The position numbers and the translations under genes are program-made. From positions 1 to 60,665 of the forward strand of contig NZ_SMKC01000008.1 of NCBI RefSeq assembly GCF_004348315.1: a stretch of DNA of 60,665 nt, written 5' to 3'. Source of the DNA: Streptomyces sp. 8K308 (GTDB lineage Bacteria; Actinomycetota; Actinomycetes; Streptomycetales; Streptomycetaceae). This document shows, one piece after another, positions 28,101 to 36,949 of the stretch; within the stretch, counting starts at the first letter, position 1, and every line of letters begins with the position of its first letter. The notes beneath the pieces are model-generated. The model was not told the origin of the DNA and searched no databases. It saw only the letters and a program-made list of their open reading frames with translations.

Positions 28101-31100
28101 GGGCCAGGGCCCGTTCCGTGCGGGGCGGTTCGAGGCCGAGCGCGGCGTCGCCGTCAAGACCGAGGTGGGGCACGGTGGCGGGCAGGCCTGCCGCGCGGCG
28201 GTGCGCGGCGAGGGCGGCGAGGAACGCGTCGGTGTCGGCGCCGTTGCGGCCGTCCGCGGCGCCCAGCAGCCCGGCGGTCGAGGCGAGCAGCGTGAACTCC
28301 GACAGCGCGGGCGCGTGGTCGCGGGTGAGGACGTGCAGGTGCCAGGCGGCCGCGATCGTCCGCTGGATCCCGTCGTCCTGGGCCCCGGCGCCGTGCACGA
28401 CGGCGGTCAGCGGGTGCGCGGTCGGCAGGTCGGCGAGCGCTCCGGCGAGCGCCTGTCGGTCGGCGATGTCGCAGGCCCTGATGGTCACCTCGGCGCCGAG
28501 TTCGGCGAGCTCGGCACGGAGCTGGGCCAGGCCGGGGGCGTCGGCGGCACGCCGGCCGAGCAGCAGCAGCCGGGCGCCGGGGCGGGTGGTGGCGAGGTGC
28601 CTGGCGATCGTGCCGGCCCGCGGGCCGGGGAAGCCGGTGATCAGCGTGGTCCCGGTGGCCGGGAGCGCGGCCCGGCCGGCGTCCGGGGACGAGGTGTCAC
28701 GCCGCAGCCGGGGCACGTACAGGACACCGTCCACGACGGCGAGTTGGGGTTCGCCGGTGGCGACGGCCGCGGCCAGCGCGGCGTCGGCGGGGCTGGCCGC
28801 GTCGAGGTCGACGACGGTGACGCGGCCCGGGTGTTGCCGCTGCACCGAGCGCACCAGGCCCCAGACCGCGGCGTCGGCGAGCCCGTCGACGGCCTGGCCG
28901 GGACAGGCGGCCACGGCGCCGCGCGAGACGATCACCAACCGGGATCCCGTGCTCAGTCGCTCGTCGCCGAGCCAGCCGCGGAGCAGGGCCGACACGCGCC
29001 GGATGGCACGGCGGGCGGCGACCGGCGGAAGCTCCTCGGCCGAATCGGCCTCGCGTGGGACGGCGGCGGTGAGGATCACCCCGGGCGGCGGCCCGTCGCC
29101 CTGCGCGACGGCGGAGAGCCTGGTGTGTCGGGGCAGATCGAGACCCAGGTCGTCCTCGCCGACGACGGCCCAGGTGGCGGGCTCGGGGGCGGTCGTTCGA
29201 GCCGACGACGGCAGCGGCAGCCAGTCGAGCCGCAGGACGGGCTCCGCACGGGCGCCGCGCGCGGGCGGCAGCTCATCGGCGGCGAGTCGCCCGATGGTCA
29301 CGGACTCGGCGCTGAAGACCATGCCGCCGGTCGGGTCGGCGAGCAGCATCGCGAAGCGGTCGTCGCCGACGCGGGTGAGGCGTGCCCGCAGCGCGCGGGC
29401 GCCGGTGGTGTGCACCCGGACCCCGGACCAGTCGCGCGCCAGCCACGGCCGGTCGGACTCCGTGACGGCGAAGGCCGGTTGGAGGGCGGCCTCGAGCAAC
29501 GTGGGGTGCAGGGCGTAGCGATCGGTGTCGGCGGTCTCCGCGGGGATCGCCAACTCGGCGAACAGGTCCTCCCCGTGTCGCCAGGCGGCTCGGAGCGCCT
29601 GGAAGGCGGGGCCGTACTGGTGGCCGCGGGCCGCGAGCCGGTCGCACAGCGGGTCGAGGTCCAGGGGGATCGCGCCGGCCGGCGGCCAGGCGGCGAGTTC
29701 GGACGTGCGACCGGTGACGGCGGGGTCACCTGGGCCGTACGAGCCGGTGGCGTGCCGGGTCCAGTCGGCCTCCCCCGCGACGCGGGAGCTGATGGTGAGC
29801 GCGCGCCGGCCGTCCGCGTCCGGGGGGCCGAGCCGCAGTTGAAGTTGCGCGGCGGCGGACTCGGGCAGCCGCAGCGGGGTGTCGAGGCGCAGCTCGCGCA
29901 GTTCGCCAGCGCCGGCCGACTCGCCGGCGGCGAGGGCGAGTTCGACAAGGGCGGCAGCCGGCAGCAGCGGTGCGTCGCCGAGGGCGTGGTCGGCGAGCCA
30001 GGGGTGGGAGCGGGTGGCGAGAGCGCTGGTGAAGAGGTGTCCCTCGCCGTCGGCGAGCGCGGTGCCGGCGCCGAGCAGCGGGTGCTCCGGGGTGTCGAGG
30101 CCGGCGGATGCCACATGGGCCGCGGCGCCGTTGTCCGCCCAATACGTCTGGCGCTGGAAAGGGTAGGTGGGCAGCGCGGTGGCGTCGATCGACCCTTCGC
30201 CGATCGCGGCCGACCAGTCTGGGGTCACCCCACCGTGGACGTGCGCGTCGGCGAGGGAGGTCAGCAGCCGTGACCAGCCGCCCTCGCCTCGGCGCAGCGT
30301 GCCAGTGACGGTGGCGCCGGCCTCGGGGGCGTGCGTGGCGATGGCCTCCTCGACGCCGACGGTCAGCACCGGGTGGGCGCTGGTCTCCACGAAAAGGGTG
30401 TGACCGGCGGCGAGCAGGTTCCGGGTCGCGGTCTCGAACTCGACGGTCTGGCGCAGGTTCTCGTACCAGTAGGCGGCGTCCAGCGGCACGTCGGCCGGGA
30501 GCGGACCGGCGGCGCGGCCGGCCACGGTGGAGTGGAAGGGCACGTCGCCCGGGCGTGCTTCGATCGGGGCCAGCAGTTTCAGCAGTTCGTCGCGGATCGT
30601 CTCGACCTGCGGCGAGTGGGAGGCGTAGTCGACGGCGATCCGCCGGGCGCTGATACCCTTTTTCTCGCAACGAGCCAACAGCTCGTCCAACGCCTCGTCC
30701 TCGCCCGAAACGACCGTGCTGGTGGGGCCGTTGACCGCGGCGACCGATATCCGCCCGGCTCGTGAGCCGATCAGCTCGCGCGCCGCGTCGGCGCCCAGTG
30801 GCAGCGAGGCCATCCCGCTCCGGCCGACGATCGACCGCAACGCCCGCGAGCGCAACGCCACCACCCGCGCGGCGTCCGACAACGACAGCATCCCCGCGAT
30901 GTACGCCGCGGCGATCTCGCCCTGGGAGTGGCCCACCACCGCGTCGGGACGCACCCCCATCGACTCCCACAACCGGGCCAGCGAGACCATCACCGCGAAC
31001 AGCGCCGGCTGTACCACGTCCACCCGCTCAAGCGACGGCACACCCCGCTCGCCACGCAACACCGCCAGCAGGTCCCACCCCGTTAACGGCGCGAGCGCGT

Positions 31101-32820
31101 CCGCGCAGGCCGTCAGGTGCTCGGCGAACACCCGTGAGGAGTCGAGGAGTTCAACCCCCATGCCCTGCCACTGCGATCCCTGGCCCGGAAACACGAAGAC
31201 CGTCCCGCCCGGGTGGCCGGCGCGCCGGCCCACGACGACGCCGGGCCGCTCGTCACCCGCGGCGAGGGCGGCCAGGCCCTCCCGCAGGTCGCCGGCGTCC
31301 CGGCCGACGACCACGGCGCGGTGTTCGAGGGAAGCACGCCCCCCCGCCAGGGCCCGGCCCAGCGCCACTGGTTCCGACACCGCGTCGGCCAGCCGCCCGG
31401 CCTGCTCGCGCAGCGCCTCGGCGGTCTTCGCGGACAGCACGAGGGGCAGCGTTCCGTCGGTCGCCACGGCACCCTCGGCGGGGGCCTCGACCGGCGCCTG
31501 CTCCAGGATCACGTGCGCGTTGGTGCCGCTGATGCCAAACGAGGAGACGCCTGCGCGCCGGGGCCGGGCCGCCTCGGGCCACGGCGTGTGCCGGGTCACC
31601 AACTCCATGGCGCCGGCCGACCAGTCCACGCGCGGCGTCAGCTCGTCCACGTGCAGGGTCGCGGGCAGCGCACCGTGCCGCAGGGCCATGACCATCTTGA
31701 TCACACCGGCGACACCGGCCGCGGCCTGGGTATGGCCGATATTCGACTTCAACGAGCCAAGCAGCAGGGGCCGTTCAGCTGGCCGGTCCTGGCCGTAGGT
31801 GGCCAGCAGCGCGGCGCCCTCGACCGGGTCGCCGACGGTGGTGCCGCTGCCATGGGCCTCGACGGCGTCGACGTCCGCGGTGGTCAGGCCGGCGTCCGCC
31901 AGGGCCGCCCGGATGACGCGCTCCTGCGCGGGGCCGCTGGGGGCGGTGAGGCCGTTGGACGCGCCGTCCTGGTTGATGGCGCTGCCGCGGATGACGGCGA
32001 GCACCTGGTGCCCCTTGCGCCGCGCGTCCGACAGGCGTTCCAGCAGGACGAGGCCGACGCCCTCGGCGAGGCTGAATCCGTCCGCCGCGGCGGCGAACGG
32101 CTTGGAGCGGCCGTCGGGGGCCAGGCCGCGCTGCCGGCTGAATTCCATGAACATGCCGAGGCTGCTCATCACGGTGGCGCCGCCGGCCAGGGCAAGATCG
32201 CACTCGCCGGAGCGCAGGGACCGGACCGCCAGGTGGACCGCGACGAGGGAGGCCGAGGAGGCGGTGTCCACGGTCAGGGCCGGGCCTTCGAGGCCCAGGG
32301 TGTAGGCGATCCGGCCGGATGCGGCGCTGCCCGTCGTGCCGGTGAGGATGTGGCCTTCGAGCGGCGATCCCTCGTCCATGCGGGGGCCGTAGTCGGTCGG
32401 CATGGCGCCGACGAAGACGCCGGTGTCGCTGCCGCGCAGGGTGGTCGGGTCGATGCCGGCGCGCTCCAGGGTCTCCCAGGAGGTCTCGAGCAGCAGTCGC
32501 TGCTGCGGATCCATCGCCAGCGCCTCACGTGGCGAGATCCCGAAGAACGCCGCGTCGAACCGGTTGGCGTCGTGGATGAAGCCAGCCTCGCGCTGGTAGT
32601 TGTGGCCTGGCGTGCCCGGGTCTTCGGCGGCGGCGCCCGCCAGGTCCCAGCCGCGGTCCTCGGGGAAGGGGCCGATGGCGTCCCGGCCGTCGGCCAGCAG
32701 CCGCCACAGCTCGTCGGGACCGGTGACTCCGCCCGGGAACCGACAGCCCATGGCCACGACGGCCACCGGCTCGTGCGATCCGCTCAACGGTGCCGCCGGT
32801 CCGTTAGTTTCACGCACCAT
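11116..32820 (-). CDS. Modular type I PKS: loading module plus extension modules 1-3
   Basis: 7,234 residues in a single intact frame of 21.7 kb. The order read from motifs is loading KS(S)-AT-DH*-KR*-ACP, module 1 KS-AT-DH-KR-ACP, module 2 KS-AT-DH-ER-KR-ACP, module 3 KS-AT-KR-ACP, then a C-terminal docking region (residues 7150-7234) ending in the acidic [17 protein letters not shown] active sites are Ser188 (loading), Cys1904, Cys3649 and Cys5736. AT motifs are YASH (methylmalonyl) in the loading module and module 2, and HAFH (malonyl) in modules 1 and 3. There is no N-terminal docking coiled coil, which fits the first protein of a line. The ATG at 32820 is preceded by GAGGGG about 12 bases upstream. 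It should pass a tetraketide to the next PKS. The product is not recognised; details are given per module. Confidence 0.95.
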   Translation of the reverse strand: MVRETNGPAAPLSGSHEPVAVVAMGCRFPGGVTGPDELWRLLADGRDAIGPFPEDRGWDLAGAAAEDPGTPGHNYQREAGFIHDANRFDAAFFGISPREALAMDPQQRLLLETSWETLERAGIDPTTLRGSDTGVFVGAMPTDYGPRMDEGSPLEGHILTGTTGSAASGRIAYTLGLEGPALTVDTASSASLVAVHLAVRSLRSGECDLALAGGATVMSSLGMFMEFSRQRGLAPDGRSKPFAAAADGFSLAEGVGLVLLERLSDARRKGHQVLAVIRGSAINQDGASNGLTAPSGPAQERVIRAALADAGLTTADVDAVEAHGSGTTVGDPVEGAALLATYGQDRPAERPLLLGSLKSNIGHTQAAAGVAGVIKMVMALRHGALPATLHVDELTPRVDWSAGAMELVTRHTPWPEAARPRRAGVSSFGISGTNAHVILEQAPVEAPAEGAVATDGTLPLVLSAKTAEALREQAGRLADAVSEPVALGRALAGGRASLEHRAVVVGRDAGDLREGLAALAAGDERPGVVVGRRAGHPGGTVFVFPGQGSQWQGMGVELLDSSRVFAEHLTACADALAPLTGWDLLAVLRGERGVPSLERVDVVQPALFAVMVSLARLWESMGVRPDAVVGHSQGEIAAAYIAGMLSLSDAARVVALRSRALRSIVGRSGMASLPLGADAARELIGSRAGRISVAAVNGPTSTVVSGEDEALDELLARCEKKGISARRIAVDYASHSPQVETIRDELLKLLAPIEARPGDVPFHSTVAGRAAGPLPADVPLDAAYWYENLRQTVEFETATRNLLAAGHTLFVETSAHPVLTVGVEEAIATHAPEAGATVTGTLRRGEGGWSRLLTSLADAHVHGGVTPDWSAAIGEGSIDATALPTYPFQRQTYWADNGAAAHVASAGLDTPEHPLLGAGTALADGEGHLFTSALATRSHPWLADHALGDAPLLPAAALVELALAAGESAGAGELRELRLDTPLRLPESAAAQLQLRLGPPDADGRRALTISSRVAGEADWTRHATGSYGPGDPAVTGRTSELAAWPPAGAIPLDLDPLCDRLAARGHQYGPAFQALRAAWRHGEDLFAELAIPAETADTDRYALHPTLLEAALQPAFAVTESDRPWLARDWSGVRVHTTGARALRARLTRVGDDRFAMLLADPTGGMVFSAESVTIGRLAADELPPARGARAEPVLRLDWLPLPSSARTTAPEPATWAVVGEDDLGLDLPRHTRLSAVAQGDGPPPGVILTAAVPREADSAEELPPVAARRAIRRVSALLRGWLGDERLSTGSRLVIVSRGAVAACPGQAVDGLADAAVWGLVRSVQRQHPGRVTVVDLDAASPADAALAAAVATGEPQLAVVDGVLYVPRLRRDTSSPDAGRAALPATGTTLITGFPGPRAGTIARHLATTRPGARLLLLGRRAADAPGLAQLRAELAELGAEVTIRACDIADRQALAGALADLPTAHPLTAVVHGAGAQDDGIQRTIAAAWHLHVLTRDHAPALSEFTLLASTAGLLGAADGRNGADTDAFLAALAAHRRAAGLPATVPHLGLDGDAALGLEPPRTERALALLARGGAAEPRLAAGLDLVALRRHAADDSLPVVLRGLLPERARRAAHPDQDAPATSGDPAAARDFSHLVRTHIAAVLGHGTAESVDVEATFKSLGFDSLTGVELHRRLAPATGLRLPTALIYDHPTPGALIAYLEDRLGVTVGATRATAPAMSPAVADDPIAIVSIGCRYPGDVRSPEDLWRLLTEGVDAVGDFPTTRGWDLDALYDPEPGKPGKTYTRHGTFLRDADAFDAAFFGISPREALAMDPQQRLLLETAWEALERAGIDPTSLRGSDTGVFVGVMPQDYGPRATQAPEQLSGSLLTGKTTSVASGRIAYALGLEGQAVTVDTACSSSLVALHLAARALRAGECRLALAGGATVMATPEIFTEFGRQRGLAADGRIKPFAAAADGTAWGEGVGLVLLERLSDARRNGHPVLALVRGSAVNQDGASNGLTAPNGPSQQRVIRQALADAGLAAADVDVVEAHGTGTTLGDPIEAGALLATYGQDRAAERPLLLGSVKSNIGHTQAAAGIAGVIKSVLTMRHGVLPATLHVDEPTPHVDWTSGAVELVTETTGWPAVDRPRRAAVSSFGISGTNAHVILEQAPASPPAPSVPSAPSGETPVLWPLSARTPDALRAQAGRLLDHLDATPAPDLAAIGHTLATGRAALESRAVTVGHTLPELRTALGALAAGRTDAGLVVGAPDGAPGRTAFLLAGQAAQRAAMGAGLYRAVPAFAEALDDVCQHLDPHLDRPLRPLLLADPHTPEAALLDQTRYAQPALFAVEIALHRLITRLGITPDLLIGHSLGELVAAHLAGVLSLPDAATLVAARGRLMQDATPGGVMIAVQLPEAEVAAALADLTDRVVIAAVNGPRSTVLAGEAEATREVAARLAPRPEHRRELRVSHAFHSPHMDGVLAEFRAVAGTVSYHPPTIPVVSNVTGQLATTEQLTSPDYWAEHIRRPVRFRDGVATLRALGTTTYLELGPDAALAGLAEETLAAAHSTGHLTTAVLSRRHPEPVALWTALARLHVHGISPDWAGLFGEAAGAATDLPTYAFERQRFWAGAATPGRLAGADAVDHPLIDARLVLADDEGELLTGSLATAALPWMTDHTIADTPLFPAAGFAELVLTAGDLVGCQVLGELTLETPLALPDGGTVQLQVRVGGPDDAGRRSLTVHSRVREDASWTRHAAGRLAPDDAREPAGDPLTPWPPTEAEALDVDDVYAGLADRGYRYGPAFRGLRAAWRRGGELLAEVELPDTVEHGQAGGDFALHPTLLDAALHLAAAEETGRLRLPFAWSGLRLHATGARRLRVRLTPTGTDRHALLLTDTDGRPVLTAEALTWATADAGRLAGSGTARDGLSRLDWLPLAVPTETARPTGWAVLGDDDLGLGGRRYPDPSAIEEPFPEVVLAPVAGPDPDRSLPDAVTHATERVLDLLQRWLAEERTAASRLVLVTRGATTGTDTAALAQAAVWGLVRSAQTEHPGRFSLVDLADDHSATASALPAAAAAGEPQVAVRAGELLVPRLRRVTQPPSDTPRDQEAPGTVLITGGTGALGALLARFYAVSRPGGHLLLLSRRGPEAPGADQLRAELTALGARVTIRACDVTDRAALAAELAELPAEYPLTSVVHAAGVLDDATVESLDAERLGRVLRPKVAAAWHLHELTGNTTLAEFVLFSSIAGTIGTAGQANYAAANAFLDGLADHRRGLGLPAISLAWGPWAADGGMAAALTDVDLARWRGIGISPLAEDEGLTLFAQALNLDEARLCPVRIDAATATSRTTAAALPAVLRGLVRTARRVVAAGEGTGGSVLRDRLAGLPAEKAVAAVLDMVREQAAAVLGMRDAAAVEPERPFRELGFDSLAAVELRNGLNTATGSRLPTTLVFDHPTPLALARFLAVELGAAGAPATASAPRLIPHASDEPVAIVAVGCRYPGGVRSPQDLWRLVTDGANAVGEFPTDRGWDTHALYDPEPGVPGKTYTRHGTFLYDAAGFDAEFFGISPREALAMDPQQRLLLETSWETLERAGIDPRGLRGSRTGVFVGVMHHDYGARLAEIPDAVSGYYVNGTAGSVASGRVSYAFGFEGPAITVDTACSSSLVSIHLAARALRSGECDLALAGGVTVLATPDVFTEFSRQRALAPDGRIKPFAAAADGTSWGEGVGLVLLERLSDARRNGHQVLALVRGSAVNQDGASNGLTAPNGPSQQRVIRDALASAGLGTSDVDVVEAHGTGTTLGDPIEAGALLATYGQGRPEERPLLLGSVKSNIGHTQAAAGVAGVIKMVEAMRHGVVPRTPHVDEPTPHVDWSAGAVELVTENTPWPEVGRPRRAGVSSFGVSGTNAHLVLEEAPVDETPRAAPLTDGTLPLVLSARSGAALRELAGRLLAAPLDPATPELAYALAAGRAPLEHRAVVVGRGAAEIRSGLVALSTGEGAPGLVVGSAPTRPGGTVFVFPGQGTQWPGMATELLSSAPMFARQLTACAEALAPFTDWDLLAVLRGEVDAASLERVDVVQPALFAVMVSLARLWESLGVRPDAVVGHSQGEIAAAHVAGMLSLEDAARIVALRSRALRGLAGRGAMVSLALGALEARELIAPWSGRISVAAVNGPAATVVSGDTDALAELLTRCEGEDVRARRIAVDYASHSPQVASIREELLDLLAPVRPRTGDLPFYSTVAGHDGGPLDAAYWYQNLRGTVEFEPAIRRLLADGHTLFVETSAHPVLTVGLEETVAAHAPEARVSVTGTLRRDEGGWRRLLTSLATAHVHGGAVPDWRAVFGERPIDAAGLPTYPFQRRAYWLKNPPSTSDPVTLGLARADHPLLVAAIPLAEADEHVLTGNLSPRTHRWLADHAVRGSVLLPATAMVELAVRAGDQVGCGHLEELTLGTPLVLPTGGTTTIQVHVGSPDEHGRRALTLYARPAASSAEGPWTTHATGTLTPERPRTPEPTGEETVWPPVGATPIDPSDLYDRLAGRGYAYGPAFRGLTAAWRLDTTLYAEVTLPEEAGEPDGFGLHPALFDAALHIALPTTGETRVPFSWQDVRLHATGARTLRARVDTGDPETVRVSLSDPAGTPVLEAGALALRALGDVDRAAVAQDLHHVVWRPAPSTEGSGPTRLAVLGEHSEAVELAAALDAAGFEVTGWPDLAALRAAAGPPPDAVVVPCAPPDDPADTPRAAHEVTRRTLELLRDWLADPGVSSGTGRAEPAGTRLILVTRRAVAAREGEDVPGIVAAPVWGLVRSAQTENPGLLTLVDHDGTVASLRALPAAFATEEPQLALRDGSVTVPRLLAAVSEPELSPPPSGAWRLDFTSRGSVADLAFLPHPAYDQPLGAGQVRVALRAAGLNFRDVMTGLDRVSDARPPGGEGAGVVLDTGPEVTGLKPGDRVMGVFVDGTGPIVVADQRLLVRMPSGWSFTEAATIPVAFLTAAYALTDLAALRPGETLLVHAATGGVGMAAVWLARRLGAEVYGTASPGKWATLRAQGVAEDHMASSRTLEFEETFRAATGGRGVDVVLNALAGEYTDASMRLLAPGGRFVEMGKTDIRRPGEAGVPTDGRYRAFDLMEAGEDRIRELLTALRDDCESGVLRPLPATTWDIRQATSALRHLALARHTGKVVLTIPPTVHPRSRPGARGTVLITGGTGTLGRLVARHYAISGRVGHVLLAGRRGPDSPGAAELVAELAESGVSATVVAGDTADREAVARLLDAVPAEHPLTAVVHAAGVLDDGVLLSQTPGRLAAVLRPKVDAAWHLHELTRELDLDEFVLFSSAAGTLGTSGQANYAAANVFLDALAAHRRAQGLPAVSLAWGRWARASEMTGHLEQADLTRIARLGLIPISDEHGLALLDAAREADRPAMLPSGVDRAAVRALEHPPAPLRGLVQDGPRRTALTTTAADAADGGLARRLLRLPEPEREPTVLALLTNQIATILGHTPGDTIDPREPFRAIGFDSLTSVELRNRLNALTGLRLPATLAFDHPTPHALAGELTTRLTGRQEPEAPAGTEEAGHRGDADPVVITAIGCRYPGGVRGPEDLWRLVASGTDAITPFPADRGWDLDHLFDPDPDRPGTSYVAHGGFLTDAAEFDADFFGISPREALAMDPQQRLLLETAWETIERAGIDPTALRGSRTGVFVGAAGQEYGPRLAQAPAELGGSILTGNTTSVVSGRIAYTLGLEGPAVTVDTACSSSLVALHLAVQALRSGECDLALAGGVTVMATPGMFVEFSRQRGLARDGRIKPFAKAADGTAWSEGVGLLLVERLSDARRHGRPVLAVVRSTATNQDGASNGLTAPNGPSQQRVIRQALRSAGLAPADIDAVEAHGTGTRLGDPIEAQALLATYGQQRPAERPLLVGSVKSNIGHAQLAAGVAGVIKMVEAMRHGLLPATLHVDAPTDEVDWTTGAVELLAENTAWPAVDRPRRAGVSSFGISGTNAHVILEQPPAEPVSVAAGAEVGGAREAGAEAVTDAYAYADAYADAYAYAEPGTRVVAWPLSARSGPALRAQARRMLDHLVAHPEPTPVATGRALAGTRTAFDHRAVLLGTTHADFRAGLAALAAGREAANLVTGVAGTAGRTALLLTGQGSQRPGMGRELYDAFPSFAEAIDDVCGHFADHLDRPLREVLFADPTSEGASLIHETRFAQPALFALQVALHRLVTEAGIAPDVLIGHSVGELTAAHLAGVLSLPDAATLVAARGRLMQRATPGGLMIALQAPEDEVAAALTGLADRVAIAAVNSPRGTVISGDAEAAERVAAHFAARGGRPRRLRVSHAFHSPHMDGVLDEFRSVAATLGYHPPRVPVVSNVTGKLADAARLTSPDYWAEHIRREVRFLDGVRTLEALGVTAFLELGPEAVLSGLVRESLDGRGDQGAADRDPAVVPALRRDMAEPAALSRALGELHVHGVEPDWNAVLGRSTEPAVPLPTYAFQRRRYWYEEPATAAPASAGGAERLLWESVERSDPRALADALSLDDREQAAALLPALAGLRRRGADRAEPDAWRYRETWLPHRSVEAGPPEGTWLLAVPEHLAGHPWAEAVASGLADRGAKPRLLHLDLAAADPRRLVESLRAAIAEDGGGRPAGLLSLLALDERPHPDWSALPAGLALNLALVRALGELGVAAPLWCATSGAVPEALTQDGLSPAQAQTWGAGRAIALEHPDRWGGLIDLPAAPDERSVALLCAALAAPDDEDQIAIRASGTHVRRLVRAPRTQPPAPGATHAPDRSGPDGAAASDGWRPRGTTLITGGTGALGGRVARWLAGRGAEHLLLVSRRGPRAEGAAALAAELRALGSRVTVAACDTADRDALARLLDEVPATHPVRSVVHAAGVAADRRVAEGDLAEFAAVLSGKAMGATHLDALLGDTPLDAFVLFSSVSGTWGSAGQAAYGAGNAYLDALARRRRAAGLPATAIAWGPWAESGLAREEHTRTFLSRRGVRPMAPERAIQILDEAVAGDETALTVADVDWEPFVRAFTALRPSPLLTGVPEARRPATDIGGRDADAEPEAATGTPLADRLAGLGEPERRAALLDLVREQVAAVLGHDSAQEVGSARSFKDLGFDSLTALTLRDRLQRATGLRLPATLAYDHPSAGALAGRLHEEITGGEEPAEPSVFRELDQLEKTLAAVDDTPVVRAQVASRLTRLLAGWQAQSTTTDPGPAGDGHVAADLDEASDDELFHMLGDEFGIS
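14729..14776. repeat. Hexanucleotide microsatellite inside the module 3 KS-AT linker
   Basis: Eight 6-bp units on the plus strand, GCATAG or GCATCG in the order AG, AG, CG, AG, CG, AG, AG, CG. On the coding (minus) strand they are read as alternating Asp/Tyr with Ala ([16 protein letters not shown]), a low-complexity stretch absent from the linkers of the other modules. Units are multiples of three, so changes in copy number keep the PKS in frame. Confidence 0.9.
16134..22396 (-). other. PKS module 2: KS-AT(mmal)-DH-ER-KR(B)-ACP
   Basis: Residues about 3476-5563. KS Cys3649; AT GHSQGE (Ser4095) with YASH at 4195-4198, so methylmalonyl-CoA. DH His4403 in the canonical [10 protein letters not shown], with Asp in [12 protein letters not shown] spans about 4859-5177 with [11 protein letters not shown] near 5001; the position usually Tyr in 2S-directing ER domains is Val (LDRVSD), predicting a 2R methyl. 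KR has LDD near 5274 and Tyr5333 (B-type). ACP Ser5502. Full reduction is expected. Confidence 0.92.
22397..27633 (-). other. PKS module 1: KS-AT(mal)-DH-KR(B)-ACP
   Basis: Residues about 1730-3475. KS Cys1904; AT GHSLGE (Ser2359) with HAFH at 2459-2462, so malonyl-CoA. The DH keeps His2665 ([10 protein letters not shown]) and the catalytic Asp in [10 protein letters not shown], but the conserved Gly of HxxxGxxxxP is Asp, so its activity is open. The KR is intact (GGTGALG near 3104, LDD near 3189, Tyr3247), B-type. ACP Ser3416. Output is a trans double bond if the DH works, otherwise a D-hydroxyl. Confidence 0.9.
27634..32820 (-). other. PKS loading module: KS(S)-AT(mmal)-DH*-KR*-ACP
   Basis: Residues 1 to about 1729. 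The KS active site reads DTASSAS instead of DTACSSS, so Cys is replaced by Ser188. Such KS(S) domains, like KS(Q), are associated with chain initiation by decarboxylation in polyene-type loading modules. The AT has GHSQGE (Ser632) and YASH at 732-735, predicting methylmalonyl-CoA and hence a propionyl starter. The DH starts with His945 in [10 protein letters not shown], but the conserved Gly is Asp and the catalytic Asp of HPxLLDAAL is Glu. The KR has a degenerate nucleotide motif ([10 protein letters not shown] near 1390) and Gly1527 where the catalytic Tyr belongs. Both should be inactive. ACP Ser1671 is in GFDSLT. Confidence 0.9.
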
Positions 32821-33507
32821 ACAGTCTCAGAACCCCTCAAGAGCAGCAGAGCCGACATCCCGGCCAAAGATTATCCGGCCGTCCAGACGAGGAAACGACA
32901 CAACCGTACTAATTCAGCACCACACCAAGCCCCTCACAAAACCGCAGCGGCTCCCCGCAGGAACATCGCAGGTGCGATTCGACGCAACCCGCCGAGTGTA
33001 GATCATCTCGGGAAGGTGCAGGTGAGAACCGCGAAACTCACACCGGCCCCCCCTTGCACGCGACGTCGCGCCATGGCAGACTCCCGTGGGCCAGTGACCC
33101 GGCAGCGGCGATTTCGCATTTCTGAATTCCTGCCTCGACGGCGGCCGGAACCTCAGCCGCGAAGCCTTTCTTCGTGCCGCTTTCGCGACCTCCCCAAAGG
33201 TTCGCCGAATTACCGGCGAAATAACTTCGCCACGCCCCGGCAGCGCCTTTCCGATTGCCGCCCCAAAGGCACCGGACACGCACGCAGGACCGCCGGGCGC
33301 TCCCGTTCCCCCTGGCCAGCACGCCGACGCGGACACTCGCACTCACCTTCGGTAGTCACTCACGCACTGGACAGGACGGCGAGATGGTATGAGCGGCAAC
33401 CATCGGAGGAACAACATTCCGGCCATCACAACAGGAGGCGAGCCGTCCGGTTTTGACGCCCCCTTGAGTGTTTGAATGCCCGATATCGGACGAGGAGAGG
33501 AGCGGTC
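32821..33507. other. 687-bp divergent intergenic region between PKS and ion-transport genes
   Basis: No convincing gene is seen. Open frames here are short and lack protein-like composition, and GC is visibly lower than in the flanking genes. It should hold the PKS promoter (left) and the promoter for the KhtT-like gene (right; a TTGACG lies at 33453-33458). A 7-bp inverted repeat, TTCGCCG and CGGCGAA with a 6-bp spacer, lies at 33201-33220, followed by another half-site-like TTCGCC at 33225-33230, so regulator binding is possible. Confidence 0.6.
32868..32895 (-). promoter_or_regulatory. Candidate promoter of the PKS operon
   Basis: On the minus strand TTTCCT (32895-32890) and TAATCT (32873-32868) are separated by 16 bp, which would place a transcript start near 32861, about 40 bases before the PKS ATG. 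The -10 fits TAnnnT but the -35 is weak. This is a visual match only. Confidence 0.3.
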
Positions 33508-33735
33508 ATGGGCAAGGACGTGCACGTGCAGGACCTGCCGGGTGTGGGGAAGCGGTACGACATCGACCTCGGCCGGCCCGACCAGCGGATCTCGGTGATC
33601 ATAAGGTCGGGCGGCGTGCGGGACCTCTACGTCTTCGCCACCGCGTCTGCCGACCCGACGGCCGTGATCGAGCTGACGGAGGAGCAGGCCCGCAAGGTGA
33701 GCGCCGTGCTCTCGGCGACGTTCTTCGAGGCCTGA
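33508..33735 (+). CDS. Short KhtT-like antiporter regulatory protein (N-terminal domain only)
   Basis: 75 residues starting MGKDVHVQDLPGVGKRYDI. The pattern of a DLPGxGK(R/K) opening, then ISVIIRSGGVRDLYVF and a closing ELTEEQARKVSAVLS helix matches the N-terminal domain of KhtT-type regulatory subunits of cation/proton antiporters. The usual C-terminal RCK_C/TrkA-C ligand-binding domain (about 80 more residues) is absent: the stop follows directly. The ATG at 33508 was preferred over one 12 codons earlier because GAGGAGAGG lies just upstream. The antiporter gene starts 16 bp downstream, so the two form an operon. It probably modulates the antiporter. Confidence 0.8.
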   Translation: MGKDVHVQDLPGVGKRYDIDLGRPDQRISVIIRSGGVRDLYVFATASADPTAVIELTEEQARKVSAVLSATFFEA

Positions 33736-33751
33736 GGGAAGCGCGTCCGGC

Positions 33752-35248
33752 ATGGGCCACGCCGACCTCCTGGGCATCGGCGCCACGGTGCTGATCGCCG
33801 GCGTACTGGCGCGGTTGGCCCGGCGGTTCGGGCTGCCGTCGATCCCCTGCTACATGCTGGTCGGCATCGCCTTCGGGCCCGGCACCCCGGGGCCCGAGCT
33901 GGTGCGCCACCCGGAGGACCTGACGGTGGTCGCGGCGTTCGGCCTGGTGCTGCTGCTGTTCCACCTGGGGGTGGAGTTCCCGGTCGACCAGGTCCTCGGC
34001 GGCGGTCGCCGGCTGTTCCTGGCCGCGGTGATCTGCATCGCCGTCAACGTCTGCGCCGGCCTGCTGTTCGGCCTGGTCCTCGGCTGGGGCGGCCCCGAGG
34101 CGCTGGTGATCGCGGGCGCGCTCGGCATCTCGTCCTCCGCGATCGTCACCAAGCTGCTGATCGAGCTGCACCGGCTGACCAACGCCGAGACTCCGGTGAT
34201 CCTCGGGATCATCGTGATCGAGGACCTGTTCCTCGCCCTCTATCTGGCGCTCCTCTCCCCCGCGCTCTCGCAGGCCGGCTCGGCGGCCGGGCTGGCCGCC
34301 GACGTGGCCGCGAGCTTCGGCTTCCTGCTGCTGCTCTTCCTGGTGGCCAGGTTCGGCGCCCGGCTGGTGGCGACGCTGGTCGACAGCCGGGAGGACGAGC
34401 TGTTCGCCGTGCTGACGATCGGGCTCGTCGTGCTGGTGGCCGGCCTCTCCGACCGGCTCGGCGTCTCGGACGCGATCGGCGCGCTGATGACCGGTCTCGT
34501 GCTGTCGCGGACGGAGATCAGGGAGCGGGTGGTGCGGCTGGTGCTGCCCCTGCGGGACGTGTTCGCCGCGATCTTCTTCGTCACCTTCGGGCTGACCATC
34601 GACGTCGCCCATCTGGGAGCGGTGGCGCTGCCGGTGGTGATCGCGGTGGCGGTGACGCTGGTGTGCAACCTGGCCGCCGGCGTCGCGGCGGCCAGGCTGT
34701 TCGGCTTCAACCAGCGGGGGGCGGTCAACGTCGGCCTGACGATGCTGGGCCGCGGCGAGTTCTCGTTGATCCTGGCCAGCCTGGCGCTCGCGGCGGGGCT
34801 GGACGCCAGAATCGGCCCGTTCGTGGCCGTCTACGTGCTGGTGCTCGCGGCGCTCAGCCCGCTGCTGGCCGCGTACTCGCGCCGCGCCGCCCGGCTGATG
34901 CCGGACTGGCTGCTGCGGCCCGGCTGGCGGTACGTGCGGGAGGAGACGATCAGCACCTCCTGCACCCACCTGGACCGGATCCGGGTGACGGAGACGGACG
35001 CCGAGGCGTGTCCGCGGTGCCTGGCGGAGGGCAGCAGCTGGGTGGAGCTGCGCCTCTGCGTCACCTGTGGGCAGGTGGGCTGCTGCGACGACTCGCCGCG
35101 GCGGCACGCCAGCGAGCACGCGCGCGAGTCGGGGCATCCGATCATCCAGTCCGCCGAGCCCGGCGAGGACTGGCGCTGGTGCTTCCCCGACGAGACCCTG
35201 GTGCAGGCGCCGCTCGGCCGGAAACGGTCTTCCACGGTGGACTCATAG
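33752..35248 (+). CDS. Cation/proton antiporter (CPA2 type) with C-terminal UBP zinc finger
   Basis: 498 residues. Residues 1-385 form a Na+/H+-exchanger membrane domain of about 12 segments, with typical stretches such as GIGATVLIAGVLARLARR, LGISSSAIVTKLLIEL and MLGRGEFSLILASLAL. After a short amphipathic linker, residues 404-490 form a UBP-type zinc finger: Cys404-Thr-His406, then Cys residues in CPRC, LCVTCGQVGCC, and His residues in RRHASEHARESGHPI. In actinomycetes this finger is commonly a stand-alone protein; here it is fused to the transporter and replaces an RCK/TrkA domain. It probably exports K+ or Na+ in exchange for protons, with the KhtT-like partner encoded immediately upstream. 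The ATG at 33752 has GAGGGA about 13 bases upstream. Confidence 0.88.
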   Translation: MGHADLLGIGATVLIAGVLARLARRFGLPSIPCYMLVGIAFGPGTPGPELVRHPEDLTVVAAFGLVLLLFHLGVEFPVDQVLGGGRRLFLAAVICIAVNVCAGLLFGLVLGWGGPEALVIAGALGISSSAIVTKLLIELHRLTNAETPVILGIIVIEDLFLALYLALLSPALSQAGSAAGLAADVAASFGFLLLLFLVARFGARLVATLVDSREDELFAVLTIGLVVLVAGLSDRLGVSDAIGALMTGLVLSRTEIRERVVRLVLPLRDVFAAIFFVTFGLTIDVAHLGAVALPVVIAVAVTLVCNLAAGVAAARLFGFNQRGAVNVGLTMLGRGEFSLILASLALAAGLDARIGPFVAVYVLVLAALSPLLAAYSRRAARLMPDWLLRPGWRYVREETISTSCTHLDRIRVTETDAEACPRCLAEGSSWVELRLCVTCGQVGCCDDSPRRHASEHARESGHPIIQSAEPGEDWRWCFPDETLVQAPLGRKRSSTVDS

Positions 35249-35334
35249 CCAGCTAAAGATTTCGCCAATTCGTTTATATGTAGTAAGCATCTTGTCGTAG
35301 GGTCGCCAGCGGGGCAGCAACCGATGGGAAGACC

Positions 35335-36909
35335 GTGACGACACAGAGTAAGGAAGACCTGACCGCCGCCGGCGCCGACCGAACCGGCACGACCGCGCCC
35401 GCGGAGTCACCCGCACCCGCGATGACCCACCCGCAGATCGTGCGGGCGCTGTCCGGGCTGCTGCTCGGCATGTTCACGGCGATCCTGTCCTCGACGATCG
35501 TCACCAACGCGCTGCCGCACATCATCACCGACCTGGGCGCGGGACAGTCCGCCTACACCTGGGTGGTGACCGCGACCCTGCTGTCGATGACGGCCTCCAT
35601 GCCGCTGTGGGGAAAGCTCGCCGACCTGTTCAGCAAGAAGCTGCTCATCCAGGTCGCGCTGGTCGTCTACGTGCTGGGCTCGCTCGTCGCCGGCCTCGCG
35701 CAGAACGCGGGGACGCTGATCGCCGTCCGCGCGGTGCAGGGCCTCGGCGTCGGCGGCATGGTGGGGCTCTCGCAGATCATCCTGGCCGCGATGATCCCGC
35801 CGCGGGAGCGAGGGCGCTACAGCGGCTACCTGGGCGCCACCTTCGCCACGGCCACCGTCAGCGGCCCGCTCATCGGCGGCCTGATCACCGACACCCCGGG
35901 CCTCGGCTGGCGCTGGTGCTTCTACATCGGCGTCCCGTTCGCGCTCGCCTCGCTCGCCGTGCTGCGGCGCACGCTGCGGCTGCCGGCGGTCAGGCGCCGG
36001 GTGCGGATCGACTGGGCCGGGGCACTGCTGGTCGTCGGCGCCGTCTCGCTGTTGCTGATCTGGGTGACGCTGGCCGGCGAAAGCTACCCCTGGGCGTCCT
36101 GGCAGACCCTGGCCATGGTCGGCGGCTCGCTGCTGCTCGGCGCCCTGTTCGTCCTCGTGGAGCTGCGGGCCAGCGACCCGATCATCCCGCCACGACTCTT
36201 CCGCGACCCCACGATCACGCTGACGTCGATCGCCTCGATCTTCGTGGGCATAGCGATGTTCGCCGGTACGATCTTCTTCAGCCAGTTCTTCCAGCTGGCC
36301 CAGGGGCGGAGCGCCACCGTCTCGGGCCTGATGACCATACCGATGATCGGTGGCATGTCCCTCTCCACCACCGTCTCGGGGTGGTTCATCACCAGGACCG
36401 GGCGCTGGAAGCGCTGGCTGGTGGCGGGCGGCGTCCTGATGAGCGCCGGCACCGCGCTGCTGACCACCATGCGCCACGAGACCCCCTACTGGCAGATCGC
36501 CGCCTTCATGGGCCTGATGGGTCTCGGCCTCGGGATGCTGATGCAGAACCTGGTGCTCGCCGCCCAGAACCAGGTGGCGGCCAGGGACCTGGGCGTGGCC
36601 AGTTCCACCGTCACCTTCTTCCGCTCCTTCGGCGGGGCGATCGGCGTCGCTGCCTTCGGCGCGCTGCTCGCCAGCCGGGTGGCCGACTACACCCGCGAGG
36701 GCCTGGCCGACCTCGGCATCCCGGCCGAGAGCGTGACCGGCGGCGGCATCCCCGACCTGGCCGCGCTGCCGGCTCCGCTGCGCACGGTTGTCGAGAGCGC
36801 GTACGGGCACGGCGTCGCCGACATCTTCCTGTTCGCCGCGCCGTCAGCGGTGGTGGCGCTGCTGCTCATGCTGTTCGTCAAGGAGGTCGCGCTGCGGACC
36901 CGGCAGTAG
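35335..36909 (+). CDS. MFS drug exporter, DHA2 (14-TM, EmrB/QacA) family
   Basis: 524 residues with about 14 hydrophobic segments, beginning with SGLLLGMFTAILSSTIV after a 40-residue polar N-terminus. Family marks are the motif-A region LWGKLADLFSKK, RAVQGLGVGGMVGLSQ, and motif C in the fifth segment (TVSGPLIGGLITD). DHA2 proteins pump drugs or natural products out in exchange for protons. The GTG at 35335 follows GGGAAG. The 86-bp gap upstream is AT-richer than its surroundings (TTTATATGTAGTAAG), suggesting its own promoter. No TetR/MarR regulator is adjacent. It lies 2.5 kb from the PKS start, so it could export the polyketide, but nothing in the sequence proves this link. Confidence 0.9.
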   Translation: MTTQSKEDLTAAGADRTGTTAPAESPAPAMTHPQIVRALSGLLLGMFTAILSSTIVTNALPHIITDLGAGQSAYTWVVTATLLSMTASMPLWGKLADLFSKKLLIQVALVVYVLGSLVAGLAQNAGTLIAVRAVQGLGVGGMVGLSQIILAAMIPPRERGRYSGYLGATFATATVSGPLIGGLITDTPGLGWRWCFYIGVPFALASLAVLRRTLRLPAVRRRVRIDWAGALLVVGAVSLLLIWVTLAGESYPWASWQTLAMVGGSLLLGALFVLVELRASDPIIPPRLFRDPTITLTSIASIFVGIAMFAGTIFFSQFFQLAQGRSATVSGLMTIPMIGGMSLSTTVSGWFITRTGRWKRWLVAGGVLMSAGTALLTTMRHETPYWQIAAFMGLMGLGLGMLMQNLVLAAQNQVAARDLGVASSTVTFFRSFGGAIGVAAFGALLASRVADYTREGLADLGIPAESVTGGGIPDLAALPAPLRTVVESAYGHGVADIFLFAAPSAVVALLLMLFVKEVALRTRQ

Positions 36910-36913
36910 GCGC

Positions 36914-36944
36914 CGGTCCCGCCGCGCTCCGCGCGGCGGGACCG
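36914..36944. terminator. Bidirectional hairpin terminator
   Basis: A perfect 14-bp stem (36914-36927 with 36931-36944) around a 3-base loop fills the 40-bp gap between two converging stop codons (MFS exporter and DUF397 protein). It has no T-run, as is common in high-GC actinomycetes. Confidence 0.85.
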
Positions 36945-36949
36945 TGCCG

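Noticed and set aside
32914..33342. Possible minus-strand gene of 142 codons in the large intergenic region
   Set aside because: Composition is irregular (Arg/Gly/Cys-rich), there is no ribosome site and no recognisable fold; third-position GC is not that of a gene here.
33343..33786. Minus-strand frame opposite the KhtT-like gene
   Set aside because: It overlaps the well-supported small gene and the antiporter start and is Arg/His-rich antisense sequence.
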